This document shows, one piece after another, positions 8,678-17,424 of a stretch of 64,000 nucleotides of DNA. Each line of letters begins with the position of its first letter. The first letter of the stretch is position 1. Source of the stretch: Citricoccus zhacaiensis (lineage in GTDB: Bacteria; Actinomycetota; Actinomycetes; Actinomycetales; Micrococcaceae); the NCBI RefSeq assembly GCF_014645315.1, contig NZ_BMLQ01000010.1, positions 52,878 through 116,877 of the forward strand, written 5' to 3'. The position numbers were made by a program, and so were the translations under genes. The notes below the pieces were generated by a model. That model did no database searches and had not been told where the DNA came from. It worked only from the letters and a program-made list of their open reading frames with translations.

Positions 8678-9597
8678 TGAGCAGTACTGCACACCGGACC
8701 TCCCCGGCCCCGAAGACCTCCCGCGGACTGAAGCAGACCGGCTTCTTCCAGGGTGAGCGCTCCCCAGCCGCACTGGTAGTGCTGTTCGCCCTGTGGGCCT
8801 GTCTGGCCTTCGCCGTACTGTTCCTGCTGGTGCTGCTGGTCACGACATTCCTGGACGGACGCGAGATGTTCTCCTGGCACCTGATCACGGACTATGCCTC
8901 CTCCGACCCGGAGCAGGCCGGGGCCCGCGCGGCGATCCTGGGCTCGGTCTGGGTCATCGCCACCACGGCGGTGATGACGATTCCCATCGGAGTAGCCGCA
9001 GCCGTCTACATGGAGGAGTTCGCCGACCACAACAAGTGGTGGAACCGGGCCATCGAGGTCAACGTCCAGAACCTGGCGGCGGTCCCGTCAATCATCTACG
9101 GCCTGGTGACCCTCGGGGTGCTCACCGCACTGAACATCGTCCAGCGCAACATCGTCATTGCCGGGGCCATCGCGCTGAGCCTGTTAATCCTGCCGGTCGT
9201 CATCGTCGCCACCCGCGAGGCCATCCGAAGCGTGCCGAACGAGATCCGTCAGGGATCCCTGGCCTTGGGGGCCACGCAGTGGCAGACCACCTGGCGGCAG
9301 GTGCTGCCCTCCTCGGTGCCCGGCATCGCCACCGGCTCCATCCTGGCCCTGTCGCGGGCGATGGGCGAGGCTGCACCGCTGCTGGTCCTCGGAGCGCTGG
9401 TCTTCGTCACGTTCGACCCCACGAGCATCTTCGACCAGTTCTCCACGATGCCGATCCAGACCTTCAACTGGGCCTCCCGCCCCCAGGAGGAGTTCCATCA
9501 ACTGGCGTCGGCCACCAGCATCCTGCTGCTGGTCCTGCTGCTGGCGATGAACGCCGTGGCCATCACGATCCGAAACATCTACGAGAAGCGTTGGTGA
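8677..9597 (+). CDS. pstA: Phosphate ABC transporter permease PstA
   Basis: 306 aa. Six predicted membrane segments, the first at about residues 35-62. The EAA loop '[20 protein letters not shown]' and the '[11 protein letters not shown]' motif identify it as PstA, paired with PstC. ATG at 8677 overlaps the pstC stop. pstB begins 1 bp after its stop, so the four pst genes form a tight operon in the usual S-C-A-B order. Confidence 0.93.
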   Translation: MSSTAHRTSPAPKTSRGLKQTGFFQGERSPAALVVLFALWACLAFAVLFLLVLLVTTFLDGREMFSWHLITDYASSDPEQAGARAAILGSVWVIATTAVMTIPIGVAAAVYMEEFADHNKWWNRAIEVNVQNLAAVPSIIYGLVTLGVLTALNIVQRNIVIAGAIALSLLILPVVIVATREAIRSVPNEIRQGSLALGATQWQTTWRQVLPSSVPGIATGSILALSRAMGEAAPLLVLGALVFVTFDPTSIFDQFSTMPIQTFNWASRPQEEFHQLASATSILLLVLLLAMNAVAITIRNIYEKRW

Positions 9598-9598
9598 C

Positions 9599-10471
9599 AT
9601 GAACAACACAATGCCCGCAGCCCCCGCCACCGACGACGTGGCCGCCCATCTCGGTGAGTCGTCACCGGGCACCCACCTGGAGCGGCCCGACAACCCGATC
9701 ATGGCCTGCGAGGATGTCGACATCTTCTACGGCGATTTCAAGGCCGTCTCGAACGTGTCGCTTCAGTTCGGCTTCAATGAAATCACCGCCCTGATCGGGC
9801 CCTCCGGGTGTGGCAAGTCCACGGTCCTTCGCTCGCTCAACCGGATGAACGACCTCATTGAGGGGGCCCGGGTCGAGGGGACCATCACTTTCCGGGGCGA
9901 GGAGATCTACGGCAAGAAGGTCGACCCCATCGAGGTCCGGCGCCGGATCGGGATGGTGTTCCAGAAGGCCAACCCTTTCCCGAAGTCGATCTACGACAAC
10001 GTCGCCTACGGCCCCCGGGTCTCCGGCATGAAGGTCGAGAGCATGGACGAGCTGGTGGAGAGTTCCCTGAGGGCAGCCGCCCTGTGGGACGAGGTCAAGG
10101 ACAAGCTCAAAGACTCCGGGCTGGGCCTGTCCGGGGGCCAGCAGCAGCGCCTGTGCATTGCCCGGACCATCGCCGTGCGTCCGGATGTGATCCTGATGGA
10201 TGAGCCCTGTTCGTCGCTGGATCCGATCGCCACGTTGCGCATTGAGGATCTAATGCACGAGCTCAAGCAGGATTTCTCCATCGTCATCGTGACTCACAAC
10301 ATGCAGCAGGCGGCCCGGGTCGCGGATCGGACCGCGTTCTTCACGGCGCTTTCGGCCGAGGGCTCCGGTGACCGGACCGGCGTGCTTGTCGAGTACGCCC
10401 CGACGCGGAAGATCTTCGACGACCCGGCCGACCAGCGGACGGAGGACTACGTCTCTGGGCGCTTCGGATGA
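9599..10471 (+). CDS. pstB: Phosphate ABC transporter ATP-binding protein PstB
   Basis: 290 aa. Walker A (GPSGCGKST, near residue 63), Q-loop '[10 protein letters not shown]', ABC signature LSGGQQQR and Walker B '[13 protein letters not shown]' are all intact, followed by the H-loop 'VTHNMQQA'. It has an N-terminal extension of ~35 residues compared with most PstB proteins. It powers phosphate import through PstCA. The stop overlaps the start of the following regulator gene by 4 bp. No phoU is present, so the usual negative signalling partner is missing from this operon. Confidence 0.95.
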   Translation: MNNTMPAAPATDDVAAHLGESSPGTHLERPDNPIMACEDVDIFYGDFKAVSNVSLQFGFNEITALIGPSGCGKSTVLRSLNRMNDLIEGARVEGTITFRGEEIYGKKVDPIEVRRRIGMVFQKANPFPKSIYDNVAYGPRVSGMKVESMDELVESSLRAAALWDEVKDKLKDSGLGLSGGQQQRLCIARTIAVRPDVILMDEPCSSLDPIATLRIEDLMHELKQDFSIVIVTHNMQQAARVADRTAFFTALSAEGSGDRTGVLVEYAPTRKIFDDPADQRTEDYVSGRFG

Positions 10472-11241
10472 CCACCGCAGTGCACCCGCACCGCACCGCT
10501 GGCGCCCATCGCCCAGATCTGGTCATGGCGCTGTCCGGGATCCTCCGCGTCCTGGTCGTCGGCAACCCGGACCAGGTCCTGGAAGGCACCGACGACGAGC
10601 ACCTCGCCGCCGGGCTGGAGGTGTTCACCGCAGCCGACGGGTCAGCCGGGCTGCTGATGGCTGGAGAGCTCAAACCGGACCTTGTCGTGGCCCATGCCGA
10701 GCTGGGCGGCGTCGACGTCGTGGCCTTCGTGTCGGCGGTGCGGCGCTGGTCCTTGGTTCCCGTCCTGGTCACCATTCCAGCGCAGACCGGGTCCGTGGAC
10801 ACGGCCTTCCGAGTGCTGGAGGCCGGCGCCAATGGCCTGTGCCACGGAATCTTGGATGCCCGCCGTCTGGTCGAGGTGGCCGGCCGGACCCTACCCCGAC
10901 GGCCGGGACGGTCACGCCGGCTGATCCTGGGTCCCTTGGTCCTGGACTGCGGGTCCATGGTGCTCAGCGGCGAGCAAGGCCAAACCCAGCTGAGCGTCAA
11001 GGAATATCTGGTGCTGGTGGAGCTGATGTCCGCCAGTCCGCAGATCCGCACCGCCGCCGAGCTCGTCGAAGCCGGCGGCTTCCCCCAACGCCAGCAGTCC
11101 AAGGCCCTGCCGGTCACCATCGGCAGGCTACGCCGGAAGCTCGGCGCCGTGGAAGTCGACGGAGGGCGCTATCTGACTACTATCCGCAGGGTGGGTTACC
11201 GGATGGGATTGCCGGATTCCCGGCCGACCAATCAAGGCTGA
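10468..11241 (+). CDS. Orphan OmpR/PhoB-like regulator with degenerate receiver
   Basis: 257 aa, coupled to pstB by a 4-bp overlap. Residues ~25-145 align with a receiver domain but the acidic pair is gone ('VLVVGNPD' in place of VLVVDDD) and the phosphoacceptor position in '[12 protein letters not shown]' is His rather than Asp. The conserved Lys near the end of the domain is also not evident. Residues ~155-245 are a PhoB-type winged helix ('[13 protein letters not shown]', '[11 protein letters not shown]', '[12 protein letters not shown]'). No histidine kinase is adjacent. It probably works without phosphorylation, perhaps as a constitutive or ligand-gated regulator of pst. Its 3' end overlaps the convergent arsR-arsC fusion gene by 10 bp. 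Confidence 0.8.
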   Translation: MTTAVHPHRTAGAHRPDLVMALSGILRVLVVGNPDQVLEGTDDEHLAAGLEVFTAADGSAGLLMAGELKPDLVVAHAELGGVDVVAFVSAVRRWSLVPVLVTIPAQTGSVDTAFRVLEAGANGLCHGILDARRLVEVAGRTLPRRPGRSRRLILGPLVLDCGSMVLSGEQGQTQLSVKEYLVLVELMSASPQIRTAAELVEAGGFPQRQQSKALPVTIGRLRRKLGAVEVDGGRYLTTIRRVGYRMGLPDSRPTNQG

Positions 11242-12293
11242 TGGTGCTCCGACCTGCTGGGGGACAGTGACCGCCACAGGTCCTCCACCCGGTGCTGGAT
11301 CTCATCGCGCATTACTCGTTGGGCCTGAAGATCATGGGTCGGGGGGACTTCGATCGCCCAGTCCAGGTAGATCCTGCCCGGATAGACTGGGCAGGCGTCC
11401 CCGCAGCCCATCGTGATGACCACATCAGAGGCCTGGACAATCTCATCGGTGAGCGGCTTGGGGAATTCCCCCAGTAGGGAGCAGCCGATCTCGTCCAGCA
11501 CCTCCACCACCTCTGGAGCGATATCGGTGGCCGGCGCGGATCCGGCCGAGCGCACATGGACTTGGTCGCCGCCGATGAACTTCAGGATGCTGGCCGCGAT
11601 CTGGGACCGATGGCTGTTGGCCACACAGACGAACAAGACCTGCGGGACCGGGCGCATCTCGATGCCCCGCGCCAGTGCCAGGGCGTGCAGCCGTTCTGTC
11701 GCGAACCGGCTGGTCAAGGACGCCAGATAGCGCTGGACCCGGCTGCGGGAACGCAGCAGAAAGTACGTCTCACGCACGTAGCGATGCACGGTCTCGGCGG
11801 AGAACGTCGCGGAGAACCGGTGCGCGAGCTGGTCGGCGATCCGGTGGATGACCGGCGGAACCTCCTGTCCCGGCGGCGGTGTCGGGCCGGGGACGGGGTG
11901 AGGCCCCAATGGCCGGTCATCGGAGCCGACCCCTGATTGCACCCCGGGAGCATCAGTTGGAAGCGGACCCGGGCCCGGGCGCTTGTCCAACAGCGAGCTG
12001 AACCTGATCCAGGCATCTGCCGTCGGGGACACCCGGGGATCGCCGGCACGATCACCGCGTTGCCAGTGCACGAGCCCGGCCTGCGCGAGAGCATCCAAGG
12101 CTTCATCGACGGCTTCCGGGGCTATTCCCAGTGTTTCCGCGATCCCAGCGGCCGAGGCCGAGTAGTCAGGCAGAGAGGTCAACAGGCTCAGGACAGACAA
12201 TCGTTCCGGGTGGGCCAGCACCAGGACCTGACGGGCCCGGTCGAGGGCCTCGGTTGGGTCCATGGCCTTCTGAGGCAGGCTGGCTTCTTCCAC
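11232..12293 (-). CDS. ArsR-like/ArsC fusion: winged helix, three-helix linker domain and arsenate reductase
   Basis: 353 aa with three parts. Residues ~10-105 are an ArsR-type winged helix without an obvious cysteine metal site. Residues 106-147 are a Pro/Gly-rich linker. Residues ~148-210 form the small helical domain seen ahead of many actinobacterial ArsC proteins, and 215-345 form a low-molecular-weight phosphatase fold. The P-loop is CVANSHRS (C223-x5-R229), and '[15 protein letters not shown]' supplies further cysteines. A single protein could sense and reduce arsenate, or the winged helix may only localise it. It follows arsR by 4 bp. The P-loop differs from the common HNAGRS or HNIGRS versions on this element. 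Confidence 0.85.
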   Translation of the reverse strand: MEEASLPQKAMDPTEALDRARQVLVLAHPERLSVLSLLTSLPDYSASAAGIAETLGIAPEAVDEALDALAQAGLVHWQRGDRAGDPRVSPTADAWIRFSSLLDKRPGPGPLPTDAPGVQSGVGSDDRPLGPHPVPGPTPPPGQEVPPVIHRIADQLAHRFSATFSAETVHRYVRETYFLLRSRSRVQRYLASLTSRFATERLHALALARGIEMRPVPQVLFVCVANSHRSQIAASILKFIGGDQVHVRSAGSAPATDIAPEVVEVLDEIGCSLLGEFPKPLTDEIVQASDVVITMGCGDACPVYPGRIYLDWAIEVPPTHDLQAQRVMRDEIQHRVEDLWRSLSPSRSEHHQP

Positions 12294-12297
12294 TGGA

Positions 12298-12633
12298 CTA
12301 CCGCAGCAGGTCGGAGATGGACCCGGCGTGTTCGGCAGCGATGGAATACCAGGTTTGCCGCCCGGTTTGGGACTTGCACACGATTCCTTCGTCCAACAAG
12401 ATCCGCAGGTGGTGGCTAATAGTCGGCTGTCTGAACGTCAGCGCGTCCGTGAGTTCCTTGACCGTCGTCCCCTCCGGGCCGGCACCGTTCATCAGGGCCA
12501 GCAGCTGAATCCGCGTTGGATCCGCCAGGGCACGCAGCATCCTCGCCAGGTTCTCCGCTGTACTCCGATCGGGGGCCAGATGCCCGTGGCTCGTGGGAGC
12601 GGGCGCGTCGAACTCGGGCATCGGGGAACTCAT
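12298..12633 (-). CDS. arsR: ArsR-family transcriptional regulator
   Basis: 111 aa from ATG at 12633; an in-frame upstream start at 12678 is also possible. Winged helix with 'LARMLRALADPTRIQLLALM' and recognition helix 'TFRQPTISHHLRILLDEGIV', then wing 'CKSQTGRQTWYSIA'. Only one cysteine is visible, so it lacks the paired-Cys arsenite site seen in the second ArsR at 13848-14225 and may sense something else or use a different site. It is the third gene of a four-gene minus-strand ars operon. Confidence 0.85.
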   Translation of the reverse strand: MSSPMPEFDAPAPTSHGHLAPDRSTAENLARMLRALADPTRIQLLALMNGAGPEGTTVKELTDALTFRQPTISHHLRILLDEGIVCKSQTGRQTWYSIAAEHAGSISDLLR

Positions 12634-12705
12634 AGACACCAGTTTATGGGATCTGGGGGCCGCAGGATTTCCGGCCACGTCCGGGCCAAAGCATCCTGGC
12701 GCATA

Positions 12706-13821
12706 TCAGATGGCGGACGCGGCATGTCGGGCCGCAGCAGTGGCAGTCTCGCGGGCAGGGGCGCCAACGCCGATCAGGGTGGCCGAGGCCGGACCGCACC
12801 AGTCCCCGTAGCCGAGGAAGAACAGTCCCGCCCGGTCGCGGGATCGGGTCGGCAGATCACCCGCGGTCACTGGGGCTGCCCCATTCATGTCCAGCCCCAG
12901 TGGCCGAACGTGGCCCAGATCGGGGCGGAAGCCGGTGCACCAGATCACCGCATCGGTCTCCTGCTGGCGCCCGTCAGCCCATTGAACGCCAGTGGGTGTG
13001 AAGCCAGAGAACATCGGCTGGGCCTCCAGGTGGCCGGCGTCGCGGGCCTGCCGTACTGGGGGGATCGCGACGATGTCGCCCAGCGATCCGACCCCACCGC
13101 CAGTAAAATCCCCTCGCTCTAGGGCGTGGACATGGCCGGTGGCGAGCTGGAACAGGGCCCGGCCGTCGACCTCGTCGGGCAGGTAGCGCGGGGGTCGGCG
13201 GGTCACCCAAGTGACCGAGGCGGCGGCCGGCAGCAGATCGGCGGCGATCTGCGCGCCCGAGTTGCCTCCGCCGACCACCACGACCCGATGTCCGGTGAAC
13301 GACTTGCGGCTCCGGTAGCCGGTGGTGTGCAGTTGAGACCCGGTGAACTTCTCCGCCCCGGGCATTGTTGGCACGAAGGGGCGGCGCCAGGAGCCAGTGG
13401 CGTTGACGACGACGCGGCTGATCCAGGCTCCCTGGTCAGTCAGAGTGCGATACCGGCCGTCGGGCAGGTCTTCGACAGCCACAACGGTCACGGGACGGTG
13501 GACCGGCAGGGCATACCGTTCCTCATAGGTTCGCAGGTAGGACACCACATGGCCGGCCGAGGGGTTGCCCGGACTGGCCCAGGCCGGCATGCGGTAACCG
13601 GGCAAAGAGCTGTAGGCGGCCGGGGAGAAAAGTTCCAGGGTGTCCCAGTAATGCTGCCAGGCCCCACCGGGTTGCTCATTGGCGTCAAGGATCGCGAAAC
13701 TGGGAGCTGGCCCGCCGCGCCCACGGGCGGCATCCCGGGACAAACGGTGCAAATAAAACCCGACAGCCAGTCCGGCCTGACCTCCGCCGATGACTAAGAC
13801 ATCGACAGCGCGAGTCTCCAC
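12706..13821 (-). CDS. FAD/NAD(P)-dependent oxidoreductase (ArsO-like flavin monooxygenase family)
   Basis: 371 aa from GTG at 13821, preceded by AGGGAA. The FAD-binding Rossmann motif (GGGQAGLAVG) begins about residue 10 and a second, NAD(P)-binding motif (VVGGGNSGAQIA) lies near 185. The arrangement matches flavin-containing monooxygenases, including ArsO proteins found in arsenic operons; 'PGGAWQHYWDTLELFSP' fits that family. A substrate has not been proved for ArsO-type proteins in general. Between two arsR genes on the minus strand, it should be arsenic-induced. It lacks the Cys-rich tail of the other flavoprotein on this element (17417-18877). Confidence 0.8.
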   Translation of the reverse strand: METRAVDVLVIGGGQAGLAVGFYLHRLSRDAARGRGGPAPSFAILDANEQPGGAWQHYWDTLELFSPAAYSSLPGYRMPAWASPGNPSAGHVVSYLRTYEERYALPVHRPVTVVAVEDLPDGRYRTLTDQGAWISRVVVNATGSWRRPFVPTMPGAEKFTGSQLHTTGYRSRKSFTGHRVVVVGGGNSGAQIAADLLPAAASVTWVTRRPPRYLPDEVDGRALFQLATGHVHALERGDFTGGGVGSLGDIVAIPPVRQARDAGHLEAQPMFSGFTPTGVQWADGRQQETDAVIWCTGFRPDLGHVRPLGLDMNGAAPVTAGDLPTRSRDRAGLFFLGYGDWCGPASATLIGVGAPARETATAAARHAASAI

Positions 13822-13847
13822 CGTTTCCCTGTCGGTGTGGCGTGCGA

Positions 13848-14225
13848 TCAGCCCAGCTCCAGCATCCGCCGCAACCCCGCGAAGGCCTCCGGCACCACAC
13901 TGTAATGGGCCCACTTGCCGCGTTGCTCTCGGGTGAGCAAGCCGGCGTCGACCAGTTTCTTCATGTGGTGACTGACGGTGGGCTGACTGATCCCCAGCTC
14001 GTCAGTGAGGTCACACGCGCACACCGCCCCGCAGCCCTGGGCGGCGATGTGGGACAACAGGCGCAGTCGCATGGGGTCGGCCAGGGCCTTGAGCATGCCG
14101 GCGGCCCGCTGGGCCTCATCGGCACCGATCGGTCCGTTCGTCAGGGAGCAGCACTCCTGGGCGACCAGGACCGGTCTGCGGCGATCGGTGTAGGTCGGGG
14201 CGGAGAAGGCAACTGTGGAAACCAT
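13848..14225 (-). CDS. arsR: ArsR, arsenite-responsive repressor with Cys-Cys sensor site
   Basis: 125 aa from ATG at 14225 (a GTG three bases upstream is possible). An N-terminal 'ECCSLTNGP' and a third cysteine region 'CGAVCACDL' match the arrangement in the Corynebacterium glutamicum ArsR (two adjacent Cys near residue 15 and one near 55), which binds As(III)/Sb(III). The DNA-binding helix is 'GISQPTVSHHMKKLVDAGLL'. It heads the minus-strand ars operon and is divergent from acr3, with a perfect dyad between the two. It is the most likely master repressor of the element's arsenic genes. Confidence 0.92.
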   Translation of the reverse strand: MVSTVAFSAPTYTDRRRPVLVAQECCSLTNGPIGADEAQRAAGMLKALADPMRLRLLSHIAAQGCGAVCACDLTDELGISQPTVSHHMKKLVDAGLLTREQRGKWAHYSVVPEAFAGLRRMLELG

Positions 14226-14238
14226 CACCCCATCTTAC

Positions 14239-14254
14239 ATTGACGTATGTCAAT
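14239..14254. promoter_or_regulatory. ArsR operator between arsR and acr3
   Basis: ATTGAC-GTAT-GTCAAT is a perfect 16-bp dyad. It lies 14 bp upstream of the arsR ATG and 52 bp upstream of the acr3 ATG; read on the minus strand it includes a TTGACA hexamer, so binding would block RNA polymerase. A second palindromic pair (ATCGAT at 14273-14278 and 14283-14288) sits on the acr3 side. Confidence 0.75.
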
Positions 14255-14305
14255 ATGACCAGTAGTGTTCCCATCGATGGTTATCGATACGAGAGATGGG
14301 CCTGC

Positions 14306-15424
14306 ATGAGCACCACCACCGCCCCTGCCCCGCACCAACCGGTGATGAAGGAGATGTCCTTCCTCGACCGTTGGCTGCCGGCCTGGATTCTGCTGGCCAT
14401 GGTGGCCGGCCTGGCCCTGGGCCGCTTCATCCCCGGTCTGAACACTGCGCTGGAGGCGGTGAAGATCGGCGAGGTGTCCCTGCCGATCGCCATTGGTCTG
14501 CTGGTGATGATGTACCCCGTCCTCGCCAAGGTCCGCTATAACGAGACCCGACGCATCGCTGGGGACAAGCGGCTCATGATCACCTCGCTGGTGTTGAACT
14601 GGGTCGTCGGTCCGGCCCTGATGTTCGCTCTGGCCTGGATGCTCCTGCCGGACCTGCCCGAGTACCGCACCGGCCTGATCATCGTCGGCCTGGCGCGCTG
14701 CATCGCCATGGTCTTCATCTGGAACGACTTGGCCTGCGGGGACCGCGAGGCCGCCGCCGTCCTGGTGGCCATCAACTCCGTCTTCCAGGTCTTCGCCTTC
14801 GGCGCCCTGGGCTGGTTCTACCTCCAGGTCCTCCCGTCCTGGCTGGGCCTGCCGACCACCTCGGCCGATTTCTCCGTCTGGTCCATCGTCCTCAGCGTGC
14901 TGGTATTCCTGGGCATTCCTCTGTTTGCCGGCTTCCTGACGCGCTACTTCGGTGAGAAGGCCAAGGGACGCACTTGGTACGAGGAGACGTTCCTGCCGCG
15001 TATCGGCCCCTGGGCCCTGTACGGGCTGTTGTTCACCATCGTGCTGCTGTTCGCCCTGCAGGGTGAGGCCATCACCACCAACCCGTGGGACGTCGCTCGG
15101 ATCGCCCTGCCGTTGCTGGCCTACTTCGTGTTGATGTTCGGCATCGCCCTGCTCGCTTCCAAGGCCGTGGGACTGAACTACGCCAAGTCCACGACCGTGG
15201 CCTTCACCGCGGCCGGCAACAACTTCGAGCTGGCCATCGCCGTGGCCATCGGCACCTTCGGCGTCACCTCCGGTCAGGCCCTGGCCGGCGTCGTCGGCCC
15301 CCTGATCGAGGTCCCCGTCCTCGTCGGCCTCGTCTACGTGTCCCTGTGGGCCGGCCGCAAGCTTTTCCCCGGAGACCCCACCGTCCCCGCTCGCGCTGAG
15401 ACCGCCTCCGCGAACCACGCCTGA
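14306..15424 (+). CDS. acr3: Acr3 arsenite efflux permease
   Basis: 372 aa from ATG at 14306, with about ten hydrophobic segments. The Acr3 signature region around a conserved cysteine is visible in '[25 protein letters not shown]' type sequence (near residues 128-150), and '[19 protein letters not shown]' near 300 is the crossover motif with the conserved glutamate. It exports As(III) using the proton-motive force. It is the first gene of the plus-strand ars operon, divergent from arsR. Confidence 0.96.
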   Translation: MSTTTAPAPHQPVMKEMSFLDRWLPAWILLAMVAGLALGRFIPGLNTALEAVKIGEVSLPIAIGLLVMMYPVLAKVRYNETRRIAGDKRLMITSLVLNWVVGPALMFALAWMLLPDLPEYRTGLIIVGLARCIAMVFIWNDLACGDREAAAVLVAINSVFQVFAFGALGWFYLQVLPSWLGLPTTSADFSVWSIVLSVLVFLGIPLFAGFLTRYFGEKAKGRTWYEETFLPRIGPWALYGLLFTIVLLFALQGEAITTNPWDVARIALPLLAYFVLMFGIALLASKAVGLNYAKSTTVAFTAAGNNFELAIAVAIGTFGVTSGQALAGVVGPLIEVPVLVGLVYVSLWAGRKLFPGDPTVPARAETASANHA

Positions 15425-15452
15425 ACCGTCGACCGACAGGAGACCCGTAGAG

Positions 15453-15899
15453 ATGACCACCGAGCCACCATCCTCATCCCGCCCCTCCGTGCTGTTCATC
15501 TGCGCCAAGAACGGCGGCAAGTCCCAGATGGCTGCGGCCCTGATGGAACACCGGGCCGCCGGAGCTGTCGAGGTCCACTCCGCCGGCACCAAGCCGGGCG
15601 AGACGATCAACGCGCTCTCGGCCGAGGTCATCGCCGAGTCCGGCGCCGACATGTCCGCAGGGCACCCCAAGCCCATCGACCCGGGCCTGCTGGCCCGCGT
15701 GGACCGGGTGGTTGTCCTCGGCGGCGAGGCCAACGTCGAGCCGGTCGACGGCATGGCCGGCGATATCGAGACCTGGCACACCGACGAGCCCTTTGCCCGT
15801 GGCATCGAGGGAGCCGAGCGCATGCGCCTGGTTCGCGACGACATCGACGCCCGGGTCAAGGCACTGCTGGCCGAGCTCACCGACTCCACCACCTCCTGA
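15453..15899 (+). CDS. ArsC-like low-molecular-weight phosphatase with a Lys in the P-loop
   Basis: 148 aa, 28 bp after acr3. Low-molecular-weight phosphatase fold, but the P-loop is CAKNGGKS: Cys17 is kept while the normally invariant Arg of C-x5-R is Lys23. The '[11 protein letters not shown]' segment of the other ArsC proteins is replaced by '[15 protein letters not shown]', without cysteines. Actinobacterial proteins of this kind are annotated as arsenate reductases and thought to work with mycothiol/mycoredoxin, but the altered catalytic residue makes another role possible. A different ArsC follows directly. Confidence 0.75.
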   Translation: MTTEPPSSSRPSVLFICAKNGGKSQMAAALMEHRAAGAVEVHSAGTKPGETINALSAEVIAESGADMSAGHPKPIDPGLLARVDRVVVLGGEANVEPVDGMAGDIETWHTDEPFARGIEGAERMRLVRDDIDARVKALLAELTDSTTS

Positions 15900-15940
15900 T
15901 ACTCCGACGCCCGCACTCGCCGACAGATTTGGATCGCCCG

Positions 15941-16396
15941 ATGACCGCAGAGACCACCACTGAAACCACCGAGGAAGCCACAGATCGACCGTCGGTGCTG
16001 TTCGTCTGCGTGCACAACGCCGGCCGCTCCCAGATGGCCGCTGCCTACCTGTCCCACCTGGCCGAGAGCCGGATCGAGGTCCGCTCCGCGGGATCCGCCC
16101 CGGCCGAGTCGGTCAATCCGGCGGCCGTGGAGGCGATGGCCGAAGAGGGCATCGACATCAGCGCGAACCAACCTAAGGTCCTGTCCGATCAGGCCGTGAA
16201 GGACTCCGACGTGGTCATCACCATGGGTTGCGGAGACGCCTGCCCGTTCTTCCCCGGCAAGCGCTACGAGGACTGGAAGCTCGAAGACCCGGCCGGCCAG
16301 GGCATCGAAGGCGTCCGCCCCATCCGCGACGACATCAAGGTCCGCATCCAACAGCTCATCACCGAGCTGCTGCCCGCCGGGTCAACGACGAACTGA
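15941..16396 (+). CDS. arsC: Arsenate reductase ArsC (thioredoxin- or mycothiol-linked LMWP family)
   Basis: 151 aa from ATG at 15941. Canonical P-loop CVHNAGRS (C23-x5-R29) and '[15 protein letters not shown]' (Cys near 104 and 108) that can supply resolving cysteines. '[17 protein letters not shown]' is the usual C-terminal segment. Converts As(V) to As(III) for Acr3. A thioredoxin reductase gene follows 14 bp later, suggesting that one of these ArsC proteins is recycled through thioredoxin. Confidence 0.93.
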   Translation: MTAETTTETTEEATDRPSVLFVCVHNAGRSQMAAAYLSHLAESRIEVRSAGSAPAESVNPAAVEAMAEEGIDISANQPKVLSDQAVKDSDVVITMGCGDACPFFPGKRYEDWKLEDPAGQGIEGVRPIRDDIKVRIQQLITELLPAGSTTN

Positions 16397-16410
16397 AGGT
16401 GAGCCTCCCC

Positions 16411-17424
16411 ATGGACAACACGATCACCGACACCACCATCTCCGACGCTGCCACCGACCAACTGATCATCATTGGTTCGGGCCCCGCCGGCTACACCGCG
16501 GCGATCTACGCCGCCCGGGCCGGACTGGCCCCGCGGGTCATAGCCGGCTCCGTCACTCACGGCGGGGCGCTGATGAACACCACCGAGGTGGAGAACTTCC
16601 CCGGTTTCCCCGGCGGCATTCAAGGTCCCGAGTTGATGGCCGGACTGGCCGAACAGGCCACCCGGTTCGGCGCGATCATCGAGTATGACGACGCCGCTAC
16701 CGTGCAGCTCAAGGACCATCTCAAAGAGGTCACCACCCTGGCCGGGAAAACATACCAGGCCCCTGCGGTGATCATGGCTACCGGCTCCGCCTACAAAGAA
16801 CTCGGCCTGCCCGAGGAGAAGCAACTCAGCGGGCACGGGGTGTCCTGGTGCGCCACCTGTGACGGATTCTTCTTCCGAGACCAGGACATCATCGTGGTCG
16901 GCGGCGGGGACTCGGCCATGGAAGAGGCCCTCTTCCTGACCCGCTTCGCGCGCACCGTGACCATCGTGGTCCGCAGGGACGCCTTGCGGGCCTCGAAGAT
17001 CATGGCCGCCCGAGCCAAGGATAACGAGAAGATCCGCTTCGCCTACAACAGTCGAATCGCCGCCATTCACGGCCAGGACAAGGTCACCGGTATGACCCTG
17101 ACCGACACCATCACCGGGGACACTCGCGAACTATCCGCGTCCGGGGTGTTCGTGGCGATCGGGCATCTGCCCCGCACCGAACTGGTCACCGGCCAGCTCG
17201 ACCTGGACGACGAGGGATACATCCTCGTGGACGCCCACACCACCGCCACCAACCTGCCCGGGGTCTTCGCCTGCGGCGACGCCGTGGACCACCGCTACCG
17301 CCAGGCCATCACCGCCGCCGGTACCGGGTGCTCTGCCGCCCTGGACGCCGAACGCTACCTAGCCGCCCTGCACGACGCCGACAGCATTGCCGCTGCACTG
17401 ATCGAGGAGCCGACCCATGTCTGA
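16411..17424 (+). CDS. trxB: Thioredoxin reductase
   Basis: 337 aa from ATG at 16411 with GAAGGTGAG upstream. FAD motif '[20 protein letters not shown]', redox-active 'WCATCDG' (CxxC near residue 150) and NADPH motif '[12 protein letters not shown]', ending in '[10 protein letters not shown]'. Slightly longer than housekeeping TrxB because of a ~17-residue N-terminal extension. It transfers NADPH electrons to thioredoxin and so supports arsenate reduction. Overlaps the next gene by 8 bp. No thioredoxin gene is on the element, so it must use the host's. Confidence 0.92.
   Translation: MDNTITDTTISDAATDQLIIIGSGPAGYTAAIYAARAGLAPRVIAGSVTHGGALMNTTEVENFPGFPGGIQGPELMAGLAEQATRFGAIIEYDDAATVQLKDHLKEVTTLAGKTYQAPAVIMATGSAYKELGLPEEKQLSGHGVSWCATCDGFFFRDQDIIVVGGGDSAMEEALFLTRFARTVTIVVRRDALRASKIMAARAKDNEKIRFAYNSRIAAIHGQDKVTGMTLTDTITGDTRELSASGVFVAIGHLPRTELVTGQLDLDDEGYILVDAHTTATNLPGVFACGDAVDHRYRQAITAAGTGCSAALDAERYLAALHDADSIAAALIEEPTHV

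Noticed and set aside
7951..9597. 548-codon frame starting inside pstC and joining pstA
   Set aside because: Only its second half is real (pstA from 8677); the upstream half is out of frame with pstC and has no membrane segments.
14225..16351. 708-codon minus-strand open frame opposite acr3 and arsC genes
   Set aside because: It runs antisense through three well-identified genes and is composed of Gly, Asp, His, Gln repeats typical of shadow frames.
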